This document shows, piece by piece, positions 44,541 through 53,951 of a stretch of DNA of 64,000 bases. Source of the DNA: Afipia massiliensis (GTDB taxonomy: Bacteria; Pseudomonadota; Alphaproteobacteria; Rhizobiales; Xanthobacteraceae); contig NZ_JACHIJ010000007.1 in assembly GCF_014203115.1 (NCBI RefSeq), forward strand, positions 227,195 to 291,194. The letters are read 5' to 3'. Position 1 is the first letter of the stretch, and every line of letters starts with the position of its first letter. Below the pieces are notes generated by a model that saw only the letters and a program-made list of their open reading frames with translations, was not told the DNA's origin and searched no databases. The translations under genes were made by a program, and so were the position numbers.

Positions 44541-46535
44541 ATGACAATGGTGTCCGAGCTGGTGCTGACCCGCAACCAGTTGCTCGAGATCAGCCGCCGC
44601 AACGAGGATTCCGAATTCAAGGTACCGCTGCAGCGGCTCTCCAACGTCACCGCCGAGTTGCAGGAAGGCGTCATGAAGACGCGAATGCAGCCGATCGGCA
44701 ATGCGTGGCAAAAGCTGCCGCGCATCGTGCGCGATCTGTCGAGCGAACTCGGCAAGCAGATCGAACTCGAAATGCACGGCGCGGATACCGAGCTTGATCG
44801 CCAGGTGCTCGATCTGATCAAGGATCCGTTGACCCATATGGTCCGCAACTCGGCCGATCATGGCCTTGAGACGACGGCCGATCGCGTCGCCGCCGGCAAG
44901 CCGGAGCAGGGCACGATCCGCGTTTCCGCCTATCATGAAGGCGGTCACATCATCATCTGCATCGCCGACAACGGCCGCGGCCTGAACACCGAGCGCATCA
45001 AGGCGAAGGCGGTCTCCAACGGTCTGGTCACCGAAGCCGACGTCGAGAAGATGACCGAGGCACAGATTCACAAGTTCATTTTCGCGCCGGGCTTCTCCAC
45101 GGCTGCGGCGGTGACGAGCGTGTCGGGCCGCGGCGTCGGCATGGACGTGGTGCGCACCAACATCGACCAGATAGGCGGCACCATTGACGTGAAGTCGGTG
45201 CCGGGCGAGGGCTCGAGCTTCACCATCAAGATTCCTCTGACGCTGGCGATCGTCTCCGCGCTGATCGTGGAAGCCGCCGGCGATCGCTTCGCGATTCCGC
45301 AATTGTCGGTGGTCGAACTGGTGCGCGCGCGCTCCAATTCCGATCATCGCATCGAGCGGATCAAGGACACGCCGGTGCTGCGGCTGCGCAACAAGCTGTT
45401 GCCGCTGATGCATCTGAAGAAGCTGCTCAAGATCGACGACGGTGCGTCGATCGATCCGGAGAACGGCTTCATCGTGGTCACGCAGGTCGGCAGCCAGACG
45501 TTCGGCATCGTGGTCGATGGCGTTTTCCATACCGAGGAAATCGTCGTCAAGCCGATGTCCACCAAGCTCCGCCATATCGGCATGTTCTCGGGCAACACGA
45601 TTCTCGGCGACGGCGCCGTCATCATGATCATTGATCCGAACGGCATCGCCCAGTCGCTCGGAACAGCGGCAGCTTCGCACAGCGAGATCGCTGACGAGAA
45701 CGCCGCTGCGCGCGCGAACTCCGATGTTCAGCTCACATCTCTCTTGGTGTTCCGGTCCGGCTCGTCGCAGCCGAAGGCAGTGCCGCTGGCGCTGGTCACG
45801 CGACTGGAAGAGATCGCCGTCGACAAGATCGAACTTTCGAACGGTCGACATATGGTTCAGTACCGCGAGCAACTGATGCCGCTGGTCGAGATGGAAGGTG
45901 TCACGATTCGTGAGAGCGGCGTTCAGCCGATTCTTGTGTTCGCCGACGACGGCCGTTCGATGGGCCTCGTGGTCGACGAGATCATCGACATCGTCGAGGA
46001 GCAGTTGAGCATTGAAGTCGCCAGTACGCGCGAAGGTGTGCTGGGGTCTGCTGTCGTGAAGGGTCAGGCGACCGAGGTGATCGACGTCGGACACTTCCTG
46101 CCGATGGCGTTCGCCGACTGGTTCAGCCGCAAGGAAATGCGTCTGTCCGCCACCGCTCAGACGGTTCTGCTGGTCGACGACTCCGCTTTCTTCCGCAACA
46201 TGCTTGCGCCTGTTCTGAAGGCGGCTGGTTATCGCGTGACCGTGGCGCAGAACGGACAGGAAGGGCTCGCAGCACTGCGTTCGGGTAACTCGTTCGACGT
46301 CGTGCTGACGGACATCGAGATGCCAGAGATGAACGGTTTTGAGTTCGCCGAAGCAATCCGTGCGGATCGGCGAATGGAAGCAATGCCGATCATCGCGCTG
46401 TCGTCGGTCGTCTCCCCGGCGGCTATCGAACGCGGCCGCCAGGCAGGTTTCCACGACTATGTCGCGAAATTCGACCGGCCGGGATTGATCGCCGCTCTGA
46501 AAGAACAGACCGCTGACGTCAAGCAGGCGGCGTAA
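44541..46535 (+). CDS. cheA: CheA C-terminal fragment: kinase core with two CheW-like domains and a receiver
   Basis: Same frame as the upstream fragment. The first ATG after the stop is at 44541; the coding homology extends back to 44352. From the ATG: dimerisation P3 (truncated at its first turn by this start), P4 kinase with N-box THMVRNSADHGLE, IADNGRGLN, FIFAPGFSTAAAV and GRGVGMDVVR, then two CheW-like domains (~residues 230-380 and ~390-520), then a receiver domain with VDDSAFFRN and DIEMPEMNGFEF. All kinase motifs look intact. No ribosome site lies before this ATG; a GGAG sits just before the stop, six bases ahead of an ATT codon, so reinitiation is conceivable. Confidence 0.8.
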   Translation: MTMVSELVLTRNQLLEISRRNEDSEFKVPLQRLSNVTAELQEGVMKTRMQPIGNAWQKLPRIVRDLSSELGKQIELEMHGADTELDRQVLDLIKDPLTHMVRNSADHGLETTADRVAAGKPEQGTIRVSAYHEGGHIIICIADNGRGLNTERIKAKAVSNGLVTEADVEKMTEAQIHKFIFAPGFSTAAAVTSVSGRGVGMDVVRTNIDQIGGTIDVKSVPGEGSSFTIKIPLTLAIVSALIVEAAGDRFAIPQLSVVELVRARSNSDHRIERIKDTPVLRLRNKLLPLMHLKKLLKIDDGASIDPENGFIVVTQVGSQTFGIVVDGVFHTEEIVVKPMSTKLRHIGMFSGNTILGDGAVIMIIDPNGIAQSLGTAAASHSEIADENAAARANSDVQLTSLLVFRSGSSQPKAVPLALVTRLEEIAVDKIELSNGRHMVQYREQLMPLVEMEGVTIRESGVQPILVFADDGRSMGLVVDEIIDIVEEQLSIEVASTREGVLGSAVVKGQATEVIDVGHFLPMAFADWFSRKEMRLSATAQTVLLVDDSAFFRNMLAPVLKAAGYRVTVAQNGQEGLAALRSGNSFDVVLTDIEMPEMNGFEFAEAIRADRRMEAMPIIALSSVVSPAAIERGRQAGFHDYVAKFDRPGLIAALKEQTADVKQAA

Positions 46536-46540
46536 GGAAC

Positions 46541-47017
46541 ATGACAATGGATTCAAATGTTGAAGGCGCCGACCGCGGGATCACCGAATACGTCACCGCG
46601 ATGATTGGCGGACAGCTGTTCGGTTTGCCGATTTCACGCGTTCAGGACGTCTTTATGCCTGAACGGTTGACACGGGTGCCGCTGGCTTCGGCAGATGTCG
46701 CTGGTGTTCTCAACCTTCGCGGCAGGATCGTCACGGCGATCGACATGCGCGCGCGTCTCGGTCTGGCGAAGATCGAGGATGGTCGTCCGCCGATGGCGGT
46801 GGGCGTCGATCTGCGCGGCGAATCCTACGGCCTGCTGATCGACAGCATCGGCGAGGTTCTCAAGCTCGCGGACGACAGCCGCGAGGTGAATCCGGTCAAT
46901 CTCGATCCGCGCATGGCGAAAATGGCAGGCGGCGTCCATCGGCTCGACGGACAATTGATGGTGGTTCTCGACGTCGACCGCGTTCTGGAAATCAATCCGG
47001 ACATGATGGCGGCCTGA
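46541..47017 (+). CDS. cheW: Chemotaxis adaptor CheW
   Basis: A 158-residue single CheW domain that couples receptors to CheA. Family blocks: ITEYVTAMIGGQLFGLPISR, VAGVLNLRGRIVTAIDMRAR and SYGLLIDSIGEVLKL. It follows cheA by five bases and is probably translated from the same message. Two ATGs (46541 and 46547) are possible starts. It is intact, which argues that the operon is still selected or that the cheA stop is recent. Confidence 0.95.
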   Translation: MTMDSNVEGADRGITEYVTAMIGGQLFGLPISRVQDVFMPERLTRVPLASADVAGVLNLRGRIVTAIDMRARLGLAKIEDGRPPMAVGVDLRGESYGLLIDSIGEVLKLADDSREVNPVNLDPRMAKMAGGVHRLDGQLMVVLDVDRVLEINPDMMAA

Positions 47018-47090
47018 AAACAATTCGGGAAGTAACGCATAAGGTCCCGTGATCGCCAGCCCGCACGGGTACCGAGGAAAAGAGGCTAAG

Positions 47091-47456
47091 ATGAAAACAT
47101 GTCTGATCGTTGACGATTCGAGCGTCATCCGGAAGGTCGCACGGCGTATTCTGGAGGGATTGGATTTCCAGATCGTCGAAGCAGAAGATGGCGAGAAAGC
47201 CATGGAAGTCTGCAAGCGCGGAATGCCGGATGCTGTCCTGCTCGACTGGAATATGCCGGTCATGGATGGCTATGAGTTCCTCCGTAACCTGCGCATGACG
47301 CCGGGTGGTGACAAGCCTAAGGTGGTGTTCTGCACCACCGAAAACGATGTCGCTCACATTGCCCGCGCGCTCCATGCCGGTGCCAACGAGTACATCATGA
47401 AGCCGTTCGACAAGGAAATCGTGACGGCGAAGTTTCATGAGGTCGGTCTGATCTAG
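47091..47456 (+). CDS. cheY: Chemotaxis response regulator CheY
   Basis: A 121-residue single receiver domain. The acidic pocket is in CLIVDDSSVIRK, the phosphorylated Asp in AVLLDWNMPVMDGYEFL, and the conserved Lys in NEYIMKPFDKEI; Thr in CTTEND is the switch residue. The start at 47091 has a GAGG box. The stop codon TAG (47454-47456) is formed by the first bases of a dispersed two-hairpin repeat, so the natural 3' end may have been replaced, though the length is normal for the family. Confidence 0.95.
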   Translation: MKTCLIVDDSSVIRKVARRILEGLDFQIVEAEDGEKAMEVCKRGMPDAVLLDWNMPVMDGYEFLRNLRMTPGGDKPKVVFCTTENDVAHIARALHAGANEYIMKPFDKEIVTAKFHEVGLI

Positions 47457-47617
47457 TGTGGTGGTTCGCAAGTCCGCATCCTTTTGCTGCGCGTTCATTT
47501 GCGGACTTGCGAACCAAAACCACACTAGAAACTATAATTTCTAGCGTCCTTTCGAATCCGAAGTTCGCTCGGCACGTGCTGCGGAATAAGGCGAACTTCG
47601 GATTCGGGACGCTAGGC
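47451..47617. repeat. ~165-bp two-hairpin repeat (copy 2) inside the che operon
   Basis: Hairpin A lies at 47453-47528 and hairpin B at 47541-47615, with the same plan as the copy at 36493-36654: CTAGTGTGG/CCACACTAG outer arms with GCAAGTCCGCA/TGCGGACTTGC inside, then CTAGCGTCC/GGACGCTAG with GAATCCGAAGTTCGC/GCGAACTTCGGATTC. It begins within the cheY stop codon and fills most of the gap to cheB. Confidence 0.82.
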
Positions 47618-47705
47618 TCTGCCCTGGAACGGCCCCCTGTCGGCGCTGCATCCGGATTGAGTTGCGTAAGTTGTTGCCGTTCGGTTGCGTAGAGTTGGTT
47701 CTTTC

Positions 47706-48881
47706 ATGAGCGTTGCAGTCTTGACTCCTCCCGGCTCGTCCGCACAGCGGCACGAGCCGCTGCGCGTCATGGTGGTAGATGATTCCGCCGTCATCCGCGG
47801 GCTGATTTCCCGCTGGATCGAGGCTGAGCCCGATCTGACGGTCGCGGCGTCGATCCGGACCGGGCTGGATGCGGTCAACCAACTCGTGCGTGTCGATCCC
47901 GATGTTGTCGTGCTCGATATTGAAATGCCGGACATGGATGGCATTTCGGCGCTGCCGCTGCTGCTCGAGAAGAAGCGGAATCTCATCATCATCATGGCAT
48001 CGACGCTGACCCGCCGGAACGCGGAGATCAGCTTCAAGGCGCTGTCGCTGGGCGCCTCCGACTACATTCCAAAGCCTGAGAGTACGCGCGAGATGTCCGC
48101 CGCGGATATCTTCAAGCGGGACCTGATCGAAAAGATCCGCCATCTCGGCGCGCGGCTGCGCCGTCCGGCTGTGGTTGCGAGTCCGTCGTTGTCTCCGGCC
48201 GCGCAGCCCGTGCGCGCGCTGTTGCCGCGCACGTCGACCGGCACAACACCGGTGGTTGCCCAACCCAAGCTGATACTGCGGCCGTTCAGCGCGAGTGCTC
48301 CGCGCGTGCTTCTGATCGGATCATCCACTGGCGGCCCGCAGGCGCTGATGAATCTGGTGGCCGGCATCGGCCCCGTGATCGACCAGTATCCCGTCCTGAT
48401 CACGCAACATATGCCGCCGACTTTCACGACCATTCTCGCTGAGCATCTGACGCGTGCGAGCGGACGTCCTGCGCACGAAGCGATTGACGGCGAGCTGGTC
48501 AAAGCCGGAAAAATCTATCTCGCCCCGGGTGGCCGTCACATGCGGGTTGCGCGTTCCGGTGGACATCCTGTCATCGCGCTCGATGACGGACCGCAGATCA
48601 ATTTCTGCAAGCCGGCCGTCGATCCGCTGTTCTCGTCGGCCATCGAGGTCTGGCAGGCCGGAATCCTCGCCGTGGTGCTGACCGGTATGGGATCGGACGG
48701 CGCGCAGGGCGGCAAGGCTATCGTGGCTGCCGGCGGCAATGTCATCGCGCAGGACGAGGCGACCAGTGTCGTGTGGGGCATGCCGGGTGCCGTCGCCAAT
48801 GCCGGGGTCTGTGCAGCGGTTCTGCCGCTCGACCAGATCGCTCCCAAGGTTGTTCGAGTGTTTTCAGGAGTTCGCGCGTGA
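47706..48881 (+). CDS. cheB: Protein-glutamate methylesterase CheB
   Basis: A 391-residue two-domain enzyme that removes methyl groups from chemoreceptors and deamidates their glutamines. The N-terminal receiver has [11 protein letters not shown] and [17 protein letters not shown]; the catalytic domain has the Ser-His-Asp triad in [22 protein letters not shown] and [13 protein letters not shown]. An earlier in-frame start at 47685 is possible; the ATG at 47706 gives the usual N-terminus. Its stop overlaps the cheR start. Confidence 0.96.
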   Translation: MSVAVLTPPGSSAQRHEPLRVMVVDDSAVIRGLISRWIEAEPDLTVAASIRTGLDAVNQLVRVDPDVVVLDIEMPDMDGISALPLLLEKKRNLIIIMASTLTRRNAEISFKALSLGASDYIPKPESTREMSAADIFKRDLIEKIRHLGARLRRPAVVASPSLSPAAQPVRALLPRTSTGTTPVVAQPKLILRPFSASAPRVLLIGSSTGGPQALMNLVAGIGPVIDQYPVLITQHMPPTFTTILAEHLTRASGRPAHEAIDGELVKAGKIYLAPGGRHMRVARSGGHPVIALDDGPQINFCKPAVDPLFSSAIEVWQAGILAVVLTGMGSDGAQGGKAIVAAGGNVIAQDEATSVVWGMPGAVANAGVCAAVLPLDQIAPKVVRVFSGVRA

Positions 48882-49753
48882 CGCCACTGGATTACGAGTT
48901 TCTGCGCAAACTTCTGAAGGATCGATCCGGATTGCTGCTGTCGTCCGACAAGCAGTATCTGATCGAAAGCCGGTTGCTTCCGCTTGCCCGCAAAGCCGGT
49001 CTTTCCGGTATCGGCGAACTGGTTCAGAAAATCAAAACCGGCGCGGAGCCGTTGATCGTCGATGTGGTCGAGGCGATGACCACCAACGAGACGTTTTTCT
49101 TCCGCGACAAGGTGCCGTTCGACCATGTCCGGGATACGGTTCTTCCCCAATTGCTGAAGGTGCGCGCCAACCGGCGCAGCCTCCGCATCTGGTGCGCGGC
49201 CTCGTCCACAGGCCAGGAGCCTTATTCGCTCGCGATGCTTTTGAAAGATGCGCTGCCCGCCGGCTGGCGCGCGGAAATCGTCGCGACCGATCTGTCGCTG
49301 GAAGTTCTCGAGAAGGCGAAAGCCGGAATTTACAGCCAGTTCGAGGTTCAGCGCGGACTCCCGATTCAATTGCTGGTGAAGCACTTCAAGCAAGTTGGCG
49401 ACGTCTGGCAGCTCAACCCTGACATCCGCGCCATGGTCCGCTATCAGCAAGCCAACCTGCTGCAGGATTTTTCCTATCTCGGCGTTTTCGACATCATCTT
49501 CTGCCGCAACGTGCTGATCTATTTCGATCAGCCGACCAAGATCGATGTGTTCGGCCGCATGCAGAAAATGAACGAGCCGGATGGCTTCCTGTTCCTGGGC
49601 GCGGCGGAGACCGTGATCGGATTGACCGATGCGTATCGGGCGTGTCCCGACCTTCGTGGCGTGTATGCCCCGAATCCTTCGCGAACGTCATCGCCGTCTT
49701 TGGTGCCGGGGATGGCGGTCGGCGGACTGAAAGCTTTTGCTCCGGTTCGTTGA
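48878..49753 (+). CDS. cheR: Chemotaxis protein methyltransferase CheR
   Basis: A 291-residue S-adenosylmethionine-dependent methyltransferase that methylates receptor glutamates. The start is a GTG at 48878 that overlaps the cheB stop by four bases (GTGA), giving [18 protein letters not shown]. The AdoMet-binding region has [18 protein letters not shown], then [14 protein letters not shown] and [12 protein letters not shown] longer reading from 48773 runs into cheB and lacks a ribosome site. CheR and CheB together set receptor adaptation. Confidence 0.95.
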   Translation: MTPLDYEFLRKLLKDRSGLLLSSDKQYLIESRLLPLARKAGLSGIGELVQKIKTGAEPLIVDVVEAMTTNETFFFRDKVPFDHVRDTVLPQLLKVRANRRSLRIWCAASSTGQEPYSLAMLLKDALPAGWRAEIVATDLSLEVLEKAKAGIYSQFEVQRGLPIQLLVKHFKQVGDVWQLNPDIRAMVRYQQANLLQDFSYLGVFDIIFCRNVLIYFDQPTKIDVFGRMQKMNEPDGFLFLGAAETVIGLTDAYRACPDLRGVYAPNPSRTSSPSLVPGMAVGGLKAFAPVR

Positions 49754-50159
49754 ACTGGCACAAAGCCGGTTTCGGAAGCGATTGCGCCACGTCGGACTAC
49801 GCCCACGCTGAAGCGCGGACTCGGGTCATACCGATCTAAGGCGCGCTATGGGTCGCGCCAAGTGTGTTGCTCGTCATATGCGGCGGCACCAGCGTCTATC
49901 CCGGTTTCGCGGCTGGCTCTGTGCAGCCGATGCTTGCGATCCGCAGGCCTCGGGATTGATTCTGCCTTATCCGCCTCGACTTCGCCTTATCGGGCCAGGT
50001 TCGCCTCCAGTCCGCCTTATGCTTTTGCGTGCCGCGTAATGTCGGAAAGCCGGCTGAGAAGTGTCGGATTCATGTCACCGGACAAACAAAAACCCCGCCA
50101 TTTGCGGCGGGGGTTCAGTCTGGGAGGTGGGGCCATACAGGCCCCCGGTACAACCCGTA
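49754..50159. other. Intergenic gap between convergent cheR and ctrA
   Basis: 406 bases with no supported gene. Short frames here lack ribosome sites and have unusual composition. The stretch 49960-50030 has a loose, repeated CGCCTTAT-like element. The ctrA terminator sits at the right end. Confidence 0.6.
50083..50116 (-). terminator. Rho-independent terminator of ctrA
   Basis: On the minus strand, a CCCCGCC/GGCGGGG-type stem with a short loop is followed by a run of T (AAAACAAAC on the plus strand). It lies ~45 bases after the ctrA stop. Confidence 0.85.
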
Positions 50160-50861
50160 TCAAGCAGGAATGCGAACTTCCTCTTCGTGCGGCTCGCGCA
50201 GCACGTAACCGCGGCCCCACACGGTTTCGATGAAGTTGCGGCCTTCCGATGCGTTCGCAAGCTTCTTGCGCAACTTGCAGATGAACACGTCGATGATCTT
50301 CAGTTCAGGCTCGTCCATGCCGCCGTAGAGATGGTTGAGGAACATCTCCTTGGTCAGGGTGGTGCCCTTGCGGAGCGAAAGCAGCTCCAGCATCTGATAT
50401 TCCTTGCCCGTCAGGTGGACGCGCTGGCCACCGACTTCGACGGTCTTGGTGTCGAGATTGACCACCAGATCGCCGGTCTGGATGACCGACTGGGCGTGAC
50501 CCTTGGAACGGCGGACGATCGCGTGGATGCGGGCGACCAGTTCGTCCTTGTGGAAAGGCTTGGTCATGTAGTCGTCGGCGCCGACGCCGAGACCTTTGAC
50601 CTTGTCCTCGATACCGGCGAGGCCGGAGAGGATCAGGATCGGTGTCTTGATCTTCGACACACGCAACTGCTTGAGAACATCATAACCGGACATGTCCGGG
50701 AGGTTCAGGTCGAGCAGAATGATGTCGTAATCATAAAGCTTTCCGAGATCGATGCCCTCTTCTCCGAGATCCGTCGTGTAGACGTTGAAGCTCTCGGATT
50801 TGAGCATCAGCTCGATCGACTGCGCTGTTGCACTGTCATCTTCTATCAGCAATACGCGCAT
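50160..50861 (-). CDS. ctrA: Cell-cycle response regulator CtrA
   Basis: A 233-residue OmpR-type regulator. The receiver holds [11 protein letters not shown], the phosphorylated Asp in [16 protein letters not shown] and the Lys in [10 protein letters not shown]. The winged-helix DNA-binding domain has [19 protein letters not shown] and [18 protein letters not shown], ending GRGYVLREP, nearly the canonical CtrA sequence. In alphaproteobacteria CtrA, phosphorylated through CckA and ChpT, controls flagellar, chemotaxis and division genes. Its upstream region carries several GANTC sites. The C-terminus (EEEVRIPA) lacks the AlaAla degron seen in Caulobacter. Confidence 0.97.
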   Translation of the reverse strand: MRVLLIEDDSATAQSIELMLKSESFNVYTTDLGEEGIDLGKLYDYDIILLDLNLPDMSGYDVLKQLRVSKIKTPILILSGLAGIEDKVKGLGVGADDYMTKPFHKDELVARIHAIVRRSKGHAQSVIQTGDLVVNLDTKTVEVGGQRVHLTGKEYQMLELLSLRKGTTLTKEMFLNHLYGGMDEPELKIIDVFICKLRKKLANASEGRNFIETVWGRGYVLREPHEEEVRIPA

Positions 50862-51229
50862 GCCAGTCCCCTATAGTCGCCGCTCCGGGCGTCAGGCCGG
50901 CCGCAACTCGCGGCACTGGAAAAACGCCTTTGAACAACTGATTCGGATCCTGACGACATATGGTTAACAAATGCTGATTCGTGTCTGCAAGCTCTATCGT
51001 GCAATTTTTGTCGAATCGCACTAAGATATTGCCGGTAAGCAGCTTTTCGTAGCCTAGTCGTTCAAGTTCCACATTAAGAGCCGGGCCTAACCGACTCCTG
51101 CGACTCGCACCTTCGTTCTGAAGGTCAAGCGCTCTCAGTCATCAAAGACAGTGACGCAATGATTAACGATGCGGGTAAACACAGGGTTAAGGGGACGCCG
51201 CGAAATCGCGGAAACTTAAGGTTTTCGCA
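50862..51229. promoter_or_regulatory. Divergent ctrA-fliI control region with GANTC cluster
   Basis: Five GANTC sites lie within 167 bases (50940, 50976, 51013, 51093 and 51102). CcrM methylation of such a site represses the P1 promoter of ctrA in Caulobacter. A TTAAC half-site is at 50964, and TAAA-N7-TTAAG at 51176-51191, about 40 bases before fliI, resembles a degenerate CtrA box (TTAA-N7-TTAAC). No -10/-35 pair is clear. Functional reading is inferred from known regulation. Confidence 0.5.
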
Positions 51230-52555
51230 ATGAAGGCACTCGCCGAACAGATATCCGACATCGACGGCGTCAATATTTATGGCCGAGTCGTCGGCGTGCG
51301 CGGTCTCATGGTCGAGATCGCCGGACCGATCCATGCGATGTCGGTCGGGGCGCGTATCGTGGTGGAGACCGGCACTAACCGTTTCATCCCGTGCGAAGTG
51401 ATCGGCTTCACCGGCAATAACGCGGTGGTCATGCCGTTCGCCGGACTCGAGGGCGTCAGGCGCGGTTGCCGTGCGGTGATCGCCAATGCCGCGAGCCAGG
51501 TGCGGCCGTCGGCCTCGTGGCTCGGGCGCGTCATCAACGCGATGGGCGAGCCGATCGATGGCAAAGGGCCTTTGGTTCAAGGTCCGTCACCGATGACCTA
51601 CCGGAACGCTCCGCCGCCGGCGCATTCCCGCAAGCGTGTTGGGGCGCCGCTTGATCTGGGCGTGCGGTCGCTCAACACCTTCCTGACCTGCTGCCGCGGC
51701 CAGCGCATGGGCATCTTCGCCGGCTCCGGCGTCGGCAAGTCCGTGCTGCTGTCGATGCTGGCGCGCAACGTGGATGCGGATGTCTCGGTGATCGGCCTGA
51801 TCGGCGAACGCGGCCGCGAGGTGCAGGAGTTCCTGCAGGACGATCTCGGCGAGGAGGGACTGGCTCGTTCGGTGGTGGTGGTGGCGACCTCGGATGAGCC
51901 TGCATTGATGCGGCGGCAGGCGGCTTATTTGACCTTGGCGATCGCGGAGTATTTCCGCGACGAGGACAAGGACGTCATGTGCATGATGGATTCGGTGACG
52001 CGCTTCGCTATGGCGCAGCGTGAAATCGGTCTCTCTGCAGGCGAGCCGCCGACAGCCAAGGGATATACGCCAACGGTGTTCACCGAACTGCCGAAGCTGC
52101 TGGAGCGGGCGGGACCCGGACTGGGCGAGGGCACCATCACCGGCATCTTTACGGTGCTGGTGGACGGCGACGATCACAACGAGCCCGTGGCCGACGCGGT
52201 GCGCGGTATCCTTGATGGCCATATCGTCATGCAGCGCTCGATTGCCGAGCGCGGACGCTATCCGGCGATCAACATCCTGAAGTCGGTGTCCCGAACCATG
52301 CCGCGATCCGCTGATCCGGCCTTTCTTCCGAGTGTGACCCGGGCCCGGCAGGTCATGGCGACATATGCTGACATGGAGGAATTGATCCGGCTCGGGGCGT
52401 ATCGGGCCGGGTCGAGCCCCGAAGTCGATGAGGCCATCCGGCTGCACGAGCCGCTGGAGGCCTTCCTGCGCCAGGCCAAGGATGAGGCCACCGGGATCGG
52501 GGAGGGATACCAGCAATTGGAGCAAATCCTGCAAGCCTTGGAAACGGAACGCTAA
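51230..52555 (+). CDS. fliI: Flagellar export ATPase FliI
   Basis: A 441-residue hexameric ATPase of the flagellar type III export apparatus, related to F1 beta. Walker A is [15 protein letters not shown], the conserved [18 protein letters not shown] follows, Walker B-like [19 protein letters not shown], and [16 protein letters not shown] is a FliI-type block. The N-terminal beta-barrel has [16 protein letters not shown] strands. It begins the fliI-fliJ pair on the plus strand, divergent from ctrA. Confidence 0.97.
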   Translation: MKALAEQISDIDGVNIYGRVVGVRGLMVEIAGPIHAMSVGARIVVETGTNRFIPCEVIGFTGNNAVVMPFAGLEGVRRGCRAVIANAASQVRPSASWLGRVINAMGEPIDGKGPLVQGPSPMTYRNAPPPAHSRKRVGAPLDLGVRSLNTFLTCCRGQRMGIFAGSGVGKSVLLSMLARNVDADVSVIGLIGERGREVQEFLQDDLGEEGLARSVVVVATSDEPALMRRQAAYLTLAIAEYFRDEDKDVMCMMDSVTRFAMAQREIGLSAGEPPTAKGYTPTVFTELPKLLERAGPGLGEGTITGIFTVLVDGDDHNEPVADAVRGILDGHIVMQRSIAERGRYPAINILKSVSRTMPRSADPAFLPSVTRARQVMATYADMEELIRLGAYRAGSSPEVDEAIRLHEPLEAFLRQAKDEATGIGEGYQQLEQILQALETER

Positions 52556-52661
52556 CTTTGTCGCGCCATGATCCCGCCATCTGTGTTTGACCGGAGGGGC
52601 CCTTGGGGGGGTGCCGGTTCTGTCCCGGTTTCTGATTGGGACTTCTGGGGAGTACGAGTCG

Positions 52662-53081
52662 ATGAAGTCACGTGAAACGCTGATCCGCCTGAAAAAATTT
52701 CAGGTCGACGAGAAGCGCCGAAGGGTTGCGCAGATCGAAGGCATGATCGCTGACTTCCAGCGTATGTCGGTCGACCTCGAGCGCGAGATCCAGCATGAGC
52801 AGGAGCGCGCTGGCATCAACGATCCCACGCACTTCGCCTATCCCACCTATGCCAAGGCTGCCATTCAGCGCCGTGAAAACCTGACGCGTTCGGCGGACGA
52901 ATTGCGCGTTCAGCTTGAGGACGCCAAGGCGGTGCTCGGCGAGGCGTTCGAGGAACTCAAGAAGGTCGAGCTTCTCGACGAGCGCGATCAGGCGCGTGAA
53001 CGCGCCGAGGAAAGCGCACGCGAACAGGCCGATCTCGACAGCATCGGTTTGATGCGTTCGCGGATCGGAGCGATGGCCTGA
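52662..53081 (+). CDS. fliJ: Flagellar export chaperone FliJ
   Basis: A 139-residue coiled-coil protein that binds FliI and FlhA and escorts export chaperones. It is almost wholly helical and charged, starting MKSRETLIRLKKFQVDEKRR, with a break near GINDPTHFAYPTYAKAA and a second helix. The gene directly follows fliI, which is its usual place. A longer reading from 52587 includes a Gly-rich stretch before the helices and is unlikely. A hairpin terminator lies 133 bases downstream. Confidence 0.88.
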   Translation: MKSRETLIRLKKFQVDEKRRRVAQIEGMIADFQRMSVDLEREIQHEQERAGINDPTHFAYPTYAKAAIQRRENLTRSADELRVQLEDAKAVLGEAFEELKKVELLDERDQARERAEESAREQADLDSIGLMRSRIGAMA

Positions 53082-53213
53082 GGGCCGTTGTGTCCGGCAT
53101 TTGCAGCGCTGGAACCGTGCGCCGCCCGATGAACTCGTTGGTACGTCATTGCCGCAGGTCGCCTGTTTGACATCAAAGGCACTGGTTTTCGCGATATGTT
53201 TCGGTGATATGAA

Positions 53214-53241
53214 GCCCGGGCCGCAATGCCCGGGTTTTGCT
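53214..53241 (+). terminator. Terminator after fliJ
   Basis: CCCGGG (53215-53220) pairs with CCCGGG (53229-53234), followed by TTTTGCTTTTT. The rest of the 305-base gap to the ECF sigma gene (53082-53386) holds nothing else I recognise. Confidence 0.8.
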
Positions 53242-53386
53242 TTTTCGTGCCTCTGGTGGTTGCTGCGGTTCTGAGATGGAAGCTGGACCGGATACGGGCA
53301 AGATGTGATACGAAATGGCAAAATCGCGGCTTCGATTTTCGAGCCTGCCGGGTACGATCGAGCGACGTATTTTTTGAGGGAATTTA

Positions 53387-53935
53387 ATGCTGACGCCGGC
53401 TGAGTTGATCTGGCTGCTCGCATCGGTTGCGAAAGGGGACGAGGCGGCATTTGAGCGCCTTTACGCCGCCACCCGGGCGAAACTCTTCGGCGTGGCTCTC
53501 CGTATCTTGAGACGTCAGGATCTTGCGGAGGAAGTTGTCCAGGAGGCCTACGTCAAGATCTGGCACAACGCCGGACAGTTCAATCCGTCGCTGGCGTCCC
53601 CGATCACCTGGATGGTTTCCATTGCCCGCAACCGGGCCATCGATGTTGTGCGTAAACGCAGCGAAGCGTCCCTTGAAGACGAGCCAGCCGCCATGGAAGT
53701 GGCATCCGATACGCCTGATCCGCTGGCGCGGAAGGAAATGACCGAAGAGTTGAAGCGTATTCTGGAGTGCGTCGGGTTGCTCGACCCCGAGAGGCAAAAG
53801 CTGGTGCTGCTGGCCTACTACAATGGATGGAGCCGCGAACAGCTCTCGGAGAAATTCAATACGCCGTTGAACACGGTGAAGACGTGGCTGCGGCGCAGTA
53901 TGATTGAAATTCGCGGATGTCTTGGTTTGGAATGA
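53387..53935 (+). CDS. ECF-family sigma factor
   Basis: A 182-residue extracytoplasmic-function sigma factor. Region 2 is AFERLYAATRAKLFGVALRI and DLAEEVVQEAYVKIWHNAGQF (region 2.4 core). Region 4 is DPERQKLVLLAYYNGWSREQ with the helix-turn-helix LSEKFNTPLNTVKTWLRR. It resembles the SigK/RpoE groups whose anti-sigma factor has an RskA-type C-terminus, as does the next gene. GAGGG precedes the ATG. It likely acts on its own promoter, but I do not see a clear motif. Confidence 0.93.
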   Translation: MLTPAELIWLLASVAKGDEAAFERLYAATRAKLFGVALRILRRQDLAEEVVQEAYVKIWHNAGQFNPSLASPITWMVSIARNRAIDVVRKRSEASLEDEPAAMEVASDTPDPLARKEMTEELKRILECVGLLDPERQKLVLLAYYNGWSREQLSEKFNTPLNTVKTWLRRSMIEIRGCLGLE

Positions 53936-53951
53936 TTGCGATTGGTATGAG

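Larger units (their letters stand above)
43821..46535 (+). pseudogene. cheA: cheA locus split by an in-frame stop codon
   Basis: The whole frame 43821-46535 is one CheA (905 codons) except for a TAA at 44349-44351. The two halves are described as separate entries. The frame downstream of the stop resumes at once with a Pro/Ala-rich linker, so no frameshift is involved. Confidence 0.75.

Noticed and set aside
44307..46556. 749-codon open frame on the minus strand opposite cheA
   Set aside because: Long antisense frames arise from GC-rich third positions. The composition (His/Arg/Asp-rich) is typical of a shadow, while the plus strand encodes clear CheA domains.
46541..47456. cheW-cheY considered as products of the repeat insertion
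   Set aside because: Both have normal length and family ends; only the cheY stop codon is shared with the repeat.
49862..50233. 123-codon frame between cheR and ctrA
   Set aside because: Ser/Ala/Arg-rich low-complexity product without a ribosome site; it runs through the ctrA terminator into ctrA.
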